A stretch of DNA of 35,264 nt from Reyranella sp. Its GTDB lineage: Bacteria; Pseudomonadota; Alphaproteobacteria; Reyranellales; Reyranellaceae. The position numbers and the translations under genes are program-made. The DNA lies in assembly GCA_030684475.1 (NCBI GenBank), contig JAUXWB010000362.1, forward strand, positions 1-35,264, written 5' to 3'. Under the pieces are notes generated by a model. That model searched no databases and was not told the DNA's origin. It saw nothing but the letters and a program-made list of their open reading frames with translations. This document shows, one piece after another, positions 1 to 8,662 of the stretch. Numbering within the stretch: position 1 is the first letter of the stretch; each line of letters begins with the position of its first letter.

Positions 1-53
1 CTGCGATAGAGCAGCCGCTTGCGCCGGGTCTCGATATCCGCCTCGCTGCTCAT
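1..53 (-). CDS. sdhE: FAD assembly factor SdhE (5' part only)
   Basis: Only the first 17 codons lie inside the window; the gene runs off the left edge. The visible N-terminus reads MSSEADIETRRKRLLYR. The RRKRLLYR stretch is the characteristic start of the SdhE/YgfY (DUF339) family, which helps attach FAD covalently to the succinate dehydrogenase flavoprotein. A GGGGAAAAG ribosome-binding sequence lies directly before the ATG. The gene is divergent from recG across about 100 bases, an arrangement common in alphaproteobacteria, where mfd usually follows. The identification rests on a short piece plus synteny. Confidence 0.82.
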   Translation of the reverse strand, partial: MSSEADIETRRKRLLYR

Positions 54-152
54 CTTTTCCCCAGGTCCGACCCGAAAAGGGGCGTAGCATATAGGCGGCG
101 GCGATGGCGGAGTCACGCGCCCCAAAGCCTGCCCCACGCCCACATCTCACGA

Positions 153-2234
153 ATGCGCCCGCAAAGCCTGACCCCTCTGTTCGCCCAAGTGACATCGCTG
201 CCCGGAAGAGGGCCGCGGTTGGGCACGCTCGTCGAGAAACTGGCCGGGCCGCTGGTCATCGACCTGCTCTGGCACCTGCCCTTCGCGCTCATCGACCGCC
301 GCAATGCGCCCGAGATTGCCGGGGCCCAGGCCGGCGAGGTCGCCACGCTTACCGTGACCGTCGATGAGCATCTGGTGCCGCGCAATCCACGCCAGCCCTA
401 CCGGGTCTGGTGCAGCGACGAGACCGGCCGGCTTTGCCTCACCTTCTTCAACGGCCGCGAGGACTATCTCAAGAAGCTGCTGCCGCCGGGCGAGATCCGC
501 GTCGTCAGCGGCCGGGTCGACCTTTACCAGGGCGAAGTGCAGATCACGCACCCCGACCATGTCGTGCCGCTCGACCAACGCGAGTCGATCCTCCGAGTCG
601 AGCCGGTCTACGGCCTCACATCAGGCCTCACCCAGCGGCCGGTCCAGAAGGCGATCGCCGCCGGCGTCGAGCGCGCGCCTGCCCTGCTGGAATGGCAAGA
701 CGCCGCCTACCGGGCCCGCAATCGCTGGGCCGACTGGAAATCCTCCCTCGCCACCGCTCATGCGCCCGCCGAGGAGTCGGACCTCGCCCCCCTGCATCCG
801 GCACGGGCCCGGCTCGCCTTCGACGAGCTGCTGGCGAGCCAGCTCGCCATCGCGCTGGTCCGGTATCACAACCGCACGGTCAGCGGGCGCGCGACGAAGG
901 GCGACCGGCGTCTGCACAAGGTCACCCTCGAGGCGCTGCCGTTCGAGCTGACAGGAAGCCAGAAGGGTGCGGTCGAGGAGATCGCCACCGACATGGCCAA
1001 GCCGGAGCGGATGATCCGCCTGCTGCAGGGCGATGTCGGCAGCGGCAAGACGCTGGTCGCCTTCCTCGCCATGCTGATCGCGGTCGAGGCTGGGGCCCAG
1101 GCAGCCCTGATGGCGCCAACCGAGCTGCTGGCCCGCCAGCACTATGCCACCATCGCTCCGCTCGCCGAGGCCACCGGCGTGCGCCTCGCCCTGCTCACCG
1201 GACGCGACAGCCAGAAGCAGAAGAAGGAAACGATGCGCGGCCTGGTCGACGGCTCGATCGATCTTGTGATTGGCACGCATGCGCTGGTGCAGGAGGAAGT
1301 CGAGTTCGCCGACCTGGCGCTGGCCGTCGTCGATGAACAGCATCGCTTTGGCGTCCATCAACGCATGGCGCTTTCCTCCAAAGGTCAGGCAGTCGATCTG
1401 CTGGTCATGACGGCGACGCCCATTCCACGCACCTTGATGCTGGCGGCCTACGGCGATCTCGATGTCTCGAAGCTCACCGAAAAGCCGGCCGGCCGCCTGC
1501 CGATCGACACCCGCACCCTTCCCCTGGAACGCATCGGCGAGGTCGTGCAGGGAGTCGGCCGGATGGTTGGCACCGGCGCGCGTGTTTATTGGGTGTGCCC
1601 ACTGATCGAAGAGTCCGAGGACGTCGACCTTGCCAATGTCGAAGAACGCTTCCAGCTGTTGAGCGCACGCTTTCCTGGCAAGGTCGGCCTGCTGCACGGG
1701 CGCCTGAAAGGCGCAGAGCGCGAAGCGACCATGGCGGCCTTCGCCGAGGGGCGCTTGTCGATCCTGGTCGCAACGACCGTGATCGAGGTCGGTGTCGACG
1801 TGCCGGCCGCCACGGTCATGGTGATCGAACACGCCGAGCGCTTCGGCCTGGCGCAGCTCCATCAGCTTCGCGGCCGGGTCGGACGCGGCGCCGGCAAGTC
1901 GAGTTGCCTGTTGCTCTATGCCCAGCCACTCGGCGAGACGGCCAAGGCGCGACTCGCGATCATGCGCGAGACCGAGGACGGCTTCCGCATCGCCGAGGAG
2001 GATCTTCGCCTGCGCGGTGCCGGCGAGCTCTTGGGCACTCGGCAAAGCGGGCTGCCCGACATGCGCCTGGCCGACCTCGCGGCCCATGGCGAACTGCTGC
2101 AGGCCGCCCGCGACGACGCGCGACTGGTGATCGACCGCGATCCCGAGCTCAAGTCCGAGCGCGGCAGTGCGCTGCGGACCCTGCTCTATCTCTTCCGCCG
2201 CGACGATGCCGTCCGGACCTTGCGCGCCGGCTAG
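153..2234 (+). CDS. recG: ATP-dependent DNA helicase RecG
   Basis: A 693-residue superfamily 2 helicase that remodels stalled replication forks and branch-migrates Holliday junctions. Length is usual for the family. The N-terminal wedge/OB region (roughly residues 1-230) precedes the helicase core. Walker A is GDVGSGKT at residues 293-300, the Walker B-type box is DEQH at 394-397 followed by RFGV, and TATPIPRT follows in motif III. The C-terminal half carries motifs IV-VI, with VIEVGVDVPAA and QLRGRVGRG. No clear Shine-Dalgarno sequence precedes the ATG, but the protein starts at the expected place (MRPQSLTPLF). It ends in TAG immediately next to the stop of the convergent DUF4139 gene, with no space between them. 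Confidence 0.97.
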   Translation: MRPQSLTPLFAQVTSLPGRGPRLGTLVEKLAGPLVIDLLWHLPFALIDRRNAPEIAGAQAGEVATLTVTVDEHLVPRNPRQPYRVWCSDETGRLCLTFFNGREDYLKKLLPPGEIRVVSGRVDLYQGEVQITHPDHVVPLDQRESILRVEPVYGLTSGLTQRPVQKAIAAGVERAPALLEWQDAAYRARNRWADWKSSLATAHAPAEESDLAPLHPARARLAFDELLASQLAIALVRYHNRTVSGRATKGDRRLHKVTLEALPFELTGSQKGAVEEIATDMAKPERMIRLLQGDVGSGKTLVAFLAMLIAVEAGAQAALMAPTELLARQHYATIAPLAEATGVRLALLTGRDSQKQKKETMRGLVDGSIDLVIGTHALVQEEVEFADLALAVVDEQHRFGVHQRMALSSKGQAVDLLVMTATPIPRTLMLAAYGDLDVSKLTEKPAGRLPIDTRTLPLERIGEVVQGVGRMVGTGARVYWVCPLIEESEDVDLANVEERFQLLSARFPGKVGLLHGRLKGAEREATMAAFAEGRLSILVATTVIEVGVDVPAATVMVIEHAERFGLAQLHQLRGRVGRGAGKSSCLLLYAQPLGETAKARLAIMRETEDGFRIAEEDLRLRGAGELLGTRQSGLPDMRLADLAAHGELLQAARDDARLVIDRDPELKSERGSALRTLLYLFRRDDAVRTLRAG

Positions 2235-4262
2235 CTAGCCGAGCGAGGCAACGTAGGTCCTGAGTGCATCGCGGGCCGTTTCGACGGCCTTCTCCGCCTC
2301 GACCTTGCGCTTGGCCAACGCCTCGAGCTCGCTCTCCTGCTTGTCGAGCGTGGCGAGGTAACGGCGCTGCAGGTCGCTGTTGGCCGGCACGCGGGAGAGA
2401 TTTTCGCGCAGCCGTGCCTGCTCCTGGACGATCTGCTGCCGCTCGGCCTCGACCTGCGTCACCTTACGCTGGGCCTCGGCCGTGCTCTGCTGCAGCTGCA
2501 GCACCTTGGCGAGTGCATCGCGGGTCTTTGCGTCGAACTCGCGCGCCTGGGCATAGACGCGGATCTGGGCGGCGGCACCGTCGACCAGGCGCACCACCTG
2601 CTGCACCGTCTGTTCCTGCACGACTTCGAACGTCTGGGTCTGGTCGCCGCCGGGCAGGGTGAACGGAATGCGGTAGTTGCCTTCGCTGATGTCGATGCCC
2701 GTGGCGTCGGGCTTGGCGAGCGTCCAGCCCGGCAGCCGGCGTTGTACCACCACGAGCTGGCGCGGCTCCTTGGCCGGGCCGCGCACGCGATAGACCGTGG
2801 TCTGGCGCACGATGCGCGACAGCTTCAGCACGCCCTGGGAAATGGTCCCGGTGGCGAGTCGGTCGGTCTGGGACACGTCGCGCTCGATGGTGATCTTCTC
2901 GTCGAGCGCATAGGCGAGCAACCGCGTCTCGCCCACCGGGAAGCCCGACAGCCGGGCGTCGCCGACATAGGCAACGCTGCCGGCCTTGTCGCGCTCGTAG
3001 ATGGTGATGATGCCCGGCGGCAGGCCGCTCTCGCCGTCGTTGGTGAGGCGGATGGCCGCCAGTGGATTGCGGGCGGCGGTGTCGGCCTGGTAGAGCGCCA
3101 TCCGCATCGCCGGCACCTGGCGATCGATGATGGGAATAGACAGCGTCCGGCCATTGTCTACGCTGACGGCGCGCGGGAACTTGAAGATCACCTGCGTCGC
3201 GGCATCCGAGGCCTCGATCTGGTCGGCCGCGGCCGCGATCGGTGGCGGCGGTGGCGGTGGTGCGGCACCAGTCGCCATCGCGCGTTCCTGCTGCGGGCGA
3301 TATGGCGCCGGCGCCGGCATCGGCGGTGACGATGCCTTGCTGGGTTGATCGGCCTGGACGCCACCGCGATCGATACCGGGCACGAGGCGTCCGGCGACCT
3401 CGACCGGCACTTCCGGCCGCGTCACGTAGTAGGCGTTGTAGAGCGCCTGCCGGAAAGAGACCGGCCGGCCCGAGACCAAGGTGAGCTCGACATCCTTCCA
3501 GTCCTGGCCACTCAGGTTTTCGATCGTGGCCCAGCCCTGCAGGGCCGAGCGCGCCGCCATGGGATCAGCGCCCAGGGTCAAGCGGTACGAGGCCTTCCAG
3601 ACTGGGGCCTCGACGATGTAGGCCACCCGCACGGTGCGTTTGCCCGTGCCTCGCGTCGACAGCTCGATGGTGCGGGCGTCCTTGGCCCGGTTGCCCTGGA
3701 TGGCGACCAAGGCCTGGCCGACCTTGTCGCGCAGCGCCGGATCGGCGAACTGCAAGATCTCGGCATCCTCGAGGATGAACTGCTGCAGGCCGCGCTCGGT
3801 GAACAGGGTGACGCGGGTGCGCGTGGTCGTTCCCTTGTCGTTGCCGAGAGAGACGGTCTCTTCCTGGACCGAGACGATGCGGCCCGAGATCGCGCGGCTG
3901 CCGCCGACCGTGACCTGCGCGCCCTTCAGGGTTGCCAGCAGCTCGGCCGGTGATCCCAGGGAGGCCTGGTCGAAGGGCAGGTCCTTGAAGGCTTGGGCCA
4001 GCGGCTCGCGTCCCGGCAGGCTGAGGCCACCGACGCCGCCCTTGTCGTCGTAGACGACCAGGCTCTTCAGCACATCGTCGACCTGCTGCAGTGAAACCGT
4101 GAGCTTCAGCGTCGCATCGCCCTCGACGATGGCTTCGTATTCGAAGTAGCCCATGCCGCCCGACGACAGCATTACCCGCTTGAGCGTGAGATCCTGGGCG
4201 AAGGCGAGAGTCGGAAACGTGAAAAAGCCCAGAAGAGCCAAGCTGGTCAAGAAGTGTCGCAT
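2235..4262 (-). CDS. Exported DUF4139-domain protein
   Basis: A 675-residue protein of unknown biochemical role in the DUF4139 (MuiA-like) family. The start is placed at 4262 because it gives a clean signal peptide (MRHFLTSLALLGFFTFPTLA, then FAQ) and has a GGGGAGG ribosome-binding site four bases upstream; an upstream ATG at 4313 would add 17 residues that spoil the signal. The N-terminal DUF4140-like part includes VSLQQVDDVLKSLVVYD. The hallmark of the DUF4139 core, YIVEAPVWKASYRL, follows. A proline run lies near residue 331, in a low-complexity linker. The last 110 residues or so are a heptad-rich coiled coil. It is probably periplasmic or surface-anchored. It lies 73 bases downstream of the SufU-like gene on the same strand, so read-through from that operon is possible. 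Confidence 0.85.
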   Translation of the reverse strand: MRHFLTSLALLGFFTFPTLAFAQDLTLKRVMLSSGGMGYFEYEAIVEGDATLKLTVSLQQVDDVLKSLVVYDDKGGVGGLSLPGREPLAQAFKDLPFDQASLGSPAELLATLKGAQVTVGGSRAISGRIVSVQEETVSLGNDKGTTTRTRVTLFTERGLQQFILEDAEILQFADPALRDKVGQALVAIQGNRAKDARTIELSTRGTGKRTVRVAYIVEAPVWKASYRLTLGADPMAARSALQGWATIENLSGQDWKDVELTLVSGRPVSFRQALYNAYYVTRPEVPVEVAGRLVPGIDRGGVQADQPSKASSPPMPAPAPYRPQQERAMATGAAPPPPPPPIAAAADQIEASDAATQVIFKFPRAVSVDNGRTLSIPIIDRQVPAMRMALYQADTAARNPLAAIRLTNDGESGLPPGIITIYERDKAGSVAYVGDARLSGFPVGETRLLAYALDEKITIERDVSQTDRLATGTISQGVLKLSRIVRQTTVYRVRGPAKEPRQLVVVQRRLPGWTLAKPDATGIDISEGNYRIPFTLPGGDQTQTFEVVQEQTVQQVVRLVDGAAAQIRVYAQAREFDAKTRDALAKVLQLQQSTAEAQRKVTQVEAERQQIVQEQARLRENLSRVPANSDLQRRYLATLDKQESELEALAKRKVEAEKAVETARDALRTYVASLG

Positions 4263-4335
4263 GAAGCCTCCCCGGCGAAGCAGCACATACCGTGAGCGCC
4301 GACTATGACCCAACCGCGGCGCTGGTGCGTCGAAT

Positions 4336-4743
4336 CTACGAGAGCGCGTCTTTCAGCGCTTCGAATGGCAGCAGCACGCACTCCTGCCGCGCCTTGTGAG
4401 CGGCGACGGGCGCGAAAGCCTGGAACGGTTCCGCCGCCTCTCCCTCCTCCCGTCCGATCGCCCGTTCGGCGTCGTGGCGGACGGCTGCGATTCCTGACGC
4501 GTCACGGCCCACGGCGATCGACGACAATGCCGAGGCCGAGGCCTGGCAGAGCAGGCAGCCACGCACCTGGTGGGCGATCTCCAGGATCCGTCCCTGCCCG
4601 TCCAGCCGGACGTCGATCGTCACCCGGTCGCCGCACAGCGGGTTGTCGCGCCGTGCCGACTTTGTCGGGGCCGCCAGCTTGCCGGCACCGGTCTTTGCTT
4701 TGGCGAGTGCCACGATCCGATCCTGGTAGAGCTGATCGCTCAT
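4336..4743 (-). CDS. SufU/IscU-like iron-sulfur scaffold or sulfur-acceptor protein
   Basis: A 135-residue protein. The conserved metal or sulfur ligands of the SufU/IscU fold are all present: Cys37 and Asp39 in NPLCGD, Cys63 and Cys66 in GCLLCQAS, and Cys122 in QECVLLPF. The long stretch between the second and third ligand sites (about residues 97-120) resembles the insertion typical of SufU rather than IscU. CLLC has an extra cysteine compared with the usual GCxxS of SufU. Its ATG overlaps the stop of the cysteine desulfurase gene by four bases (ATGA), so the two are probably translationally coupled. SufU proteins accept sulfur from SufS, and here the pair ends a molybdenum-enzyme maturation operon. 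Whether it builds Fe-S clusters or relays sulfur to Moco cannot be seen from sequence. Confidence 0.85.
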   Translation of the reverse strand: MSDQLYQDRIVALAKAKTGAGKLAAPTKSARRDNPLCGDRVTIDVRLDGQGRILEIAHQVRGCLLCQASASALSSIAVGRDASGIAAVRHDAERAIGREEGEAAEPFQAFAPVAAHKARQECVLLPFEALKDALS

Positions 4744-5960
4744 CGCAGGGTTCGGGCGGCGTGCCGGACGCCGGTGAGCAAAGCGTCGATGTCGCCGCCA
4801 TCGTTGTACGGCGCCATGGAAACCCGCGTCGTGCCATCGAGATCGAAGCGGTCCATCAGCGGCTGCGCGCAATGGTGGCCCGCGCGCACGGCAACACCGA
4901 AGGAGTCGAGCGTCTGCGCAACGTCATGGGGATGAACGCCGTCCAGCAGGAACGACACGACGGGATAGCGGTTCTGCAGGCCCGCCGGACCGAAGAGACG
5001 GGCGCCGTCGATCTTCTGCAGCCCGTCCATCAGGTGCTGGACCATCGTCATTTCGTGGGCGTGGGCGCCCATCCAGTCGAGTGCCCGCATCCATTTGCAG
5101 GCGGCGCCGAGGCCGATCGCCGGTCCGATGGGTGGCGTGCCGGCCTCGAAGCGGCGCGGCGGCGGCGCCCAGGTCGTCTCGGCAAACGTCACGCGGCCGA
5201 TCATCGAGCCGCCACCCATGAAAGGCGGCATCGCGTCCAGCAGCTCGGCCTTTGCCCACAGCACGCCGATGCCGTTCGGCCCATAGGCCTTATGGCCGGC
5301 AAAGACGTAGAAATCGACGCCGAGCGACGGCAAGTCGATGGGACCGTGCGGCGCGCGCTGCGCACCATCGAGCATGACCTTGGCACCGACGGATTTGGCC
5401 GCGGCGACCACGGCGCCAACATCGACCATGGCGCCGGTCACGTTGGAGACGTGGGCGAGTGAGATCAGCTTCGTCCGGGACGTGAGCAGGCTCGGCAGCT
5501 TCTTGAGATCGATCCGGCCGTCGACCGTCACCGGGATCATGTCGATCTCGATGCCGGCACGTGACCGCAGGAGCTGCCACGGCACGATGTTGGAATGGTG
5601 CTCCAGTTCCGACAGCAGGATGCGGTCGCCGGGCTTCAGAAGAGCGCCGTAGGAGTAGGCGACGAGGTTGATCGCCGCGGTGCAGCCGCCGGTGAACACG
5701 ATTTCCATCGGTGCGACGCCCAGGAAGGTCGCGACCTCGACGCGAGCATGCTCGTAGGCATCGGTCGCCCGCTCGGCGAGACGGTGGACGCCGCGCAGCA
5801 CGTTCGCGCGACCGGTCGTCTCGTAAGTCCGCACCGCGTCGAGGACCGCAATCGGTGTCTGCGCCGACGCGCCATTGTCGAGATAGTGGACCGGCTTGCC
5901 GTCGATGATCTCGGACAGGATCGGGAACTGGCCGCGAACGGCGCCGACATCGAAGCTCAT
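4740..5960 (-). CDS. Group II (SufS/CsdA-type) cysteine desulfurase
   Basis: A 406-residue PLP enzyme that takes sulfur from L-cysteine as a persulfide. The PLP lysine is Lys224 in GHKAYGPNG. His121/His122 lie in ELEHHSNIVPW, and Asp198 and Gln201 in DGAQ hold the cofactor. The persulfide cysteine is Cys364 in RAGHHCAQPLM, a group II signature. The RVSMAPYND C-terminal motif is also typical. The start at 5960 removes a non-homologous arginine-rich extension and gives an ATGA overlap with the preceding gene. sufBCD are not nearby; instead the gene sits in a CoxD/CoxE/XdhC-type operon. In Rhodobacter capsulatus a cysteine desulfurase (NifS4) works with XdhC to add the terminal sulfido ligand to Moco. 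By analogy, this enzyme may sulfurate Moco; that is inference. Confidence 0.93.
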   Translation of the reverse strand: MSFDVGAVRGQFPILSEIIDGKPVHYLDNGASAQTPIAVLDAVRTYETTGRANVLRGVHRLAERATDAYEHARVEVATFLGVAPMEIVFTGGCTAAINLVAYSYGALLKPGDRILLSELEHHSNIVPWQLLRSRAGIEIDMIPVTVDGRIDLKKLPSLLTSRTKLISLAHVSNVTGAMVDVGAVVAAAKSVGAKVMLDGAQRAPHGPIDLPSLGVDFYVFAGHKAYGPNGIGVLWAKAELLDAMPPFMGGGSMIGRVTFAETTWAPPPRRFEAGTPPIGPAIGLGAACKWMRALDWMGAHAHEMTMVQHLMDGLQKIDGARLFGPAGLQNRYPVVSFLLDGVHPHDVAQTLDSFGVAVRAGHHCAQPLMDRFDLDGTTRVSMAPYNDGGDIDALLTGVRHAARTLR

Positions 5961-7609
5961 GCCGGACTCCGGGCCCGCCAGGCCGCCAGCGCCTCGGGCG
6001 TGTCGATGTCGGTGATCGCCGCCTCCCCCGCCATCTCGACCTCGCAGACGAGATCGGCGTGCTCGCCGATCAGATGCTTGGCGCCGCTGTCGCCGGACAG
6101 CTTCACCATTTCCGGGAAGAAGCGCCGCGCCCACAGAACGGGATTGCCGCGCTTGCCGCCCACCGTCGGCACGCAGATCGCGCGTCCCTCGACCGGACTG
6201 AAGGCCGCGATCAGGCGATTGAGCAGGCCGGCGCCCACGCCCGGCATGTCGCCCAGCTGCACGACCGCGGCGTCGGCGTTGGAGCTGAGCGCGCCGATAC
6301 CGGTCCGCACCGACGTGCTGAGACCCTCGGCGAAATCCGGATTGTTGACGAAGCGCAGGCGCGATCGGCCGGGAATGGCGCCTTCGATCGCAGCCCTCAC
6401 CTGCTCCGCCATGTGGCCGAGCACCACGACGATTTCGACGGCTTGCGACTCAAGTGCTGCCTTCACGGCATGGACGACCAACGGCTCGCCATTGGCATCG
6501 GCCAGCATCTTGTTGGGCCCGCCCATCCGCGTCGACCGCCCGGCCGCCAGGACCAGCACGGCGACACGCGGCGCCTGCTGAGGCCCCTCATTCTCCGCTG
6601 GTTCATCGTCACGCGGCTGCGGCCGGCTCGCGATCTCAGCCAGCAAGCCGCCGGCGCCCATGCGGACGATCTCCGCCCGCCCGACCGGCAAGCCCGCGGC
6701 CAGCCGTTCCAGCACCATGTCGAAGCCGTTGTACTTGGGTGACTTGGCGCATCCCGGCAGTCCCAGCACCGGCTTGCCGTCGAACTCGGCGGTCAGCAGC
6801 AGATTGCCGGGATCCACCGGCATGCCGAAGTGATGGACCTTGCCGCCCGCTTCGGCGATGCCCAGCGGCACGACGTCATGGCGATCCACGATCGCCGACG
6901 CCCCGGCAATCAGGAAGAGATCGCAGCCTTCAGTCTTCAATTCCTTCAACGCACCCGCGATGGCCTTGGCGTCGTGGGCGACGCGGCGCTCGGCGTTCAA
7001 GGTGCTGCCAAGGGATGTCAGACGCTTGGTCGTCGTCCCGACGGCCTTGTCGAGCACCTTGTCGCGCGTGCCCGGCAGCTTCGTCTGCACCAGCCCTGCC
7101 CGCATCGCCCGGAACGGTGCTACCGATATGAGCGGCTGGTTGGCCGAATGCGCGACCTCGACGGCACGATCCACCGCCACGCGTGGTGCGCCATAGGGAA
7201 TGATCTTCACCGTCGCCACCATCTGGCGCGGTTCTACCCGCGCGAATGGCGGCAGGGTTGCCACGGTGACCGACTCGTGGAGCTCGTTCAGCGCATCGAT
7301 GCGCGCGAGATCGACGACGGCGAGGCCCGATCCGCGGGCGAAATGGTTGCAGCGTCCGGTGAAGGGGGCCGTGACCTCGATGCCCTCGCCTGCGAGCGCC
7401 TTGGCGACCGTCGCGGCGGCTTCGTCCTCATGCATGTCATCGGGATCGAGCCGGGCGGCCACGACCCTCGACACGCCGGCGGCCTTGAGCTTGGCGACAT
7501 CGCCGGCTGAAAGCGTTCTGCCTTTGGCAAAGTTGATCCCGCCTGAGCGCCATCCATGGCCCAGGATGGCGCCAGTCGCCTCGTCGATGGGTGTCTCGCC
7601 GAATCTCAC
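5957..7609 (-). CDS. Fused molybdopterin-binding / molybdenum cofactor nucleotidyltransferase protein
   Basis: A 550-residue two-part protein. Residues 1 to about 340 resemble the MoeA/MogA-type molybdopterin-binding fold, with a segment reading DLFLIAGASAIVDRHDVVP and then LPGCAKSPKYNGFD. From residue about 350 a MobA/MocA-type nucleotidyltransferase begins, with LVLAAGRSTRMGGPNKML near 352-369, followed by a LGDMPG box and the family's VPTVGGKRGNPVLW stretch. MocA adds CMP to Moco for xanthine dehydrogenase-type enzymes, so the protein probably binds Moco and converts it to the cytosine dinucleotide form. The start is a GTG at 7609 that overlaps the preceding stop (GTGA), and its own stop overlaps the desulfurase start. 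CMP preference is inferred from the XdhC/Cox context. Confidence 0.85.
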   Translation of the reverse strand: MRFGETPIDEATGAILGHGWRSGGINFAKGRTLSAGDVAKLKAAGVSRVVAARLDPDDMHEDEAAATVAKALAGEGIEVTAPFTGRCNHFARGSGLAVVDLARIDALNELHESVTVATLPPFARVEPRQMVATVKIIPYGAPRVAVDRAVEVAHSANQPLISVAPFRAMRAGLVQTKLPGTRDKVLDKAVGTTTKRLTSLGSTLNAERRVAHDAKAIAGALKELKTEGCDLFLIAGASAIVDRHDVVPLGIAEAGGKVHHFGMPVDPGNLLLTAEFDGKPVLGLPGCAKSPKYNGFDMVLERLAAGLPVGRAEIVRMGAGGLLAEIASRPQPRDDEPAENEGPQQAPRVAVLVLAAGRSTRMGGPNKMLADANGEPLVVHAVKAALESQAVEIVVVLGHMAEQVRAAIEGAIPGRSRLRFVNNPDFAEGLSTSVRTGIGALSSNADAAVVQLGDMPGVGAGLLNRLIAAFSPVEGRAICVPTVGGKRGNPVLWARRFFPEMVKLSGDSGAKHLIGEHADLVCEVEMAGEAAITDIDTPEALAAWRARSPA

Positions 7610-8334
7610 GCCGCAACCACCTTTGGCCCCGCCAGCGCCTCGAGACGGCGCGCCCGCACCTCGACGATCTGACCCAGGATGGACACGGCGATCTCGGCCG
7701 GCGACCTGGCGCCGATGTTCAGTCCGACCGGGCCATGGATGCGAGAAAACTGCTCCTCGGCGATACCGGTCTCGGCGAGCCGGTCCTTGCGCTTGGCATG
7801 GGTGCGTTTGCTGCCCAGCGCGCCGATATAGAAGACCTCCGAGCGGAGCGCCGCCTCGAGCGCGGGATCGTCGAGCTTGGGATCGTGCGTCAGCGTGACC
7901 ACCGCGGTCGAGGCATCGAGCCCCATCTTCTCGAAGGCCTCGTCGGCCCATTCCTGCATCACCTTGACGCCGGGAAAGCGGCTGTCGGTGGCGAAGGCGC
8001 GGCGCGGATCGATCACGGTCACGTCGAAGTCCATCAGCGAGGCCATCGGCGCCAGAGACTGCGCGATGTGCACGGCGCCGACGATAATCAGACGCGCCGG
8101 CGGCACGTAGACATTGAGGAAGATCTTCTCGCCGCCGAGATCGACGGTCTCGCTGCGGCGGATCTCGAGCGCCCGATGCGCGGCGGAGAGCAGCGCCGCG
8201 TCGTCGGCGAGCGCGCCCACCGCCCGATCCGGGTAGACCAGCGTTTCGGCCGCGTCACTGAGGCGGGTGGCGAGGACCACGGCGCGGCGCTTGGTGCGGG
8301 CTTCCTGCAGGGCCGCGACGGTCTGGGCTTTCAT
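7606..8334 (-). CDS. XdhC-family Moco insertion/chaperone protein, Rossmann part
   Basis: A 242-residue member of the XdhC/CoxF family, which binds Moco, protects it during sulfuration and delivers it to molybdenum hydroxylases. The C-terminal XdhC Rossmann domain is complete from about residue 80: LIIVGAVHIAQSLAPMA, then DPRRAFATDSRFPG, THDPKLDDPAL, YIGALGSKRTHAKR (169-182) and GPVGLNIGARSPAEIAVSI. The usual glycine-rich GAGH is GAVH here (86-89), a small departure at the nucleotide-binding loop. The CoxI/XdhC N-terminal domain is not in this protein but in the gene 4 bases upstream. The start at 8334 is chosen because residues before it lack homology. Confidence 0.88.
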   Translation of the reverse strand: MKAQTVAALQEARTKRRAVVLATRLSDAAETLVYPDRAVGALADDAALLSAAHRALEIRRSETVDLGGEKIFLNVYVPPARLIIVGAVHIAQSLAPMASLMDFDVTVIDPRRAFATDSRFPGVKVMQEWADEAFEKMGLDASTAVVTLTHDPKLDDPALEAALRSEVFYIGALGSKRTHAKRKDRLAETGIAEEQFSRIHGPVGLNIGARSPAEIAVSILGQIVEVRARRLEALAGPKVVAA

Positions 8335-8338
8335 CGGA

Positions 8339-8659
8339 TCAGCCCACCTTCTCGACGAACACCTGGACCTTGCCGCCGCAGGCCAGGCCCACATCCCAGG
8401 CCTGCTCATCGGTGACGCCGAAATCGAGCAGCCGCGGCTTGCCGTCGGCAATCGCCGCCAGCGCCTCTTTCACCACGGCGCCTTCGATACACCCGCCGGA
8501 GACAGAACCGACCATGGCACCCGACTCATCGACGCCAAGCTGGCTGCCGACCGGGCGCGGCGACGACCCCCAGGTCGTGATCACTGTGGCGACGGCCACG
8601 CCCTTGCCCGAACTCTTCCACTTGCCGACCTGATCCAGCACATCGAGTGCGTCACTCAT
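8339..8659 (-). CDS. XdhC/CoxI-family small protein (N-terminal domain alone)
   Basis: A 106-residue protein consisting only of the XdhC/CoxI N-terminal domain. The signature TTWGSSPRPVGSQLGV and the GSVSGGCIEGAVV box with its cysteine are both present, followed by LACGGKVQVFVE. In XdhC proteins this domain precedes the Rossmann domain; here the two are separate, adjacent genes, as often seen in aerobic CO dehydrogenase-type clusters. An AGGAG ribosome-binding site stands six bases before the ATG. It lies 3 bases after the CoxE stop and 4 bases before the next gene. It likely acts with the 242-residue partner downstream to handle Moco. Confidence 0.9.
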   Translation of the reverse strand: MSDALDVLDQVGKWKSSGKGVAVATVITTWGSSPRPVGSQLGVDESGAMVGSVSGGCIEGAVVKEALAAIADGKPRLLDFGVTDEQAWDVGLACGGKVQVFVEKVG

Positions 8660-8662
8660 GGT

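Noticed and set aside
621..2087. Long open frame on the minus strand opposite recG
   Set aside because: It mirrors the helicase codons in high-GC DNA and has no domain-like sequence.
4336..5960. Part of a standard suf operon
   Set aside because: No sufB, sufC, sufD or sufT in the window; the pair is translationally coupled to Moco maturation genes.
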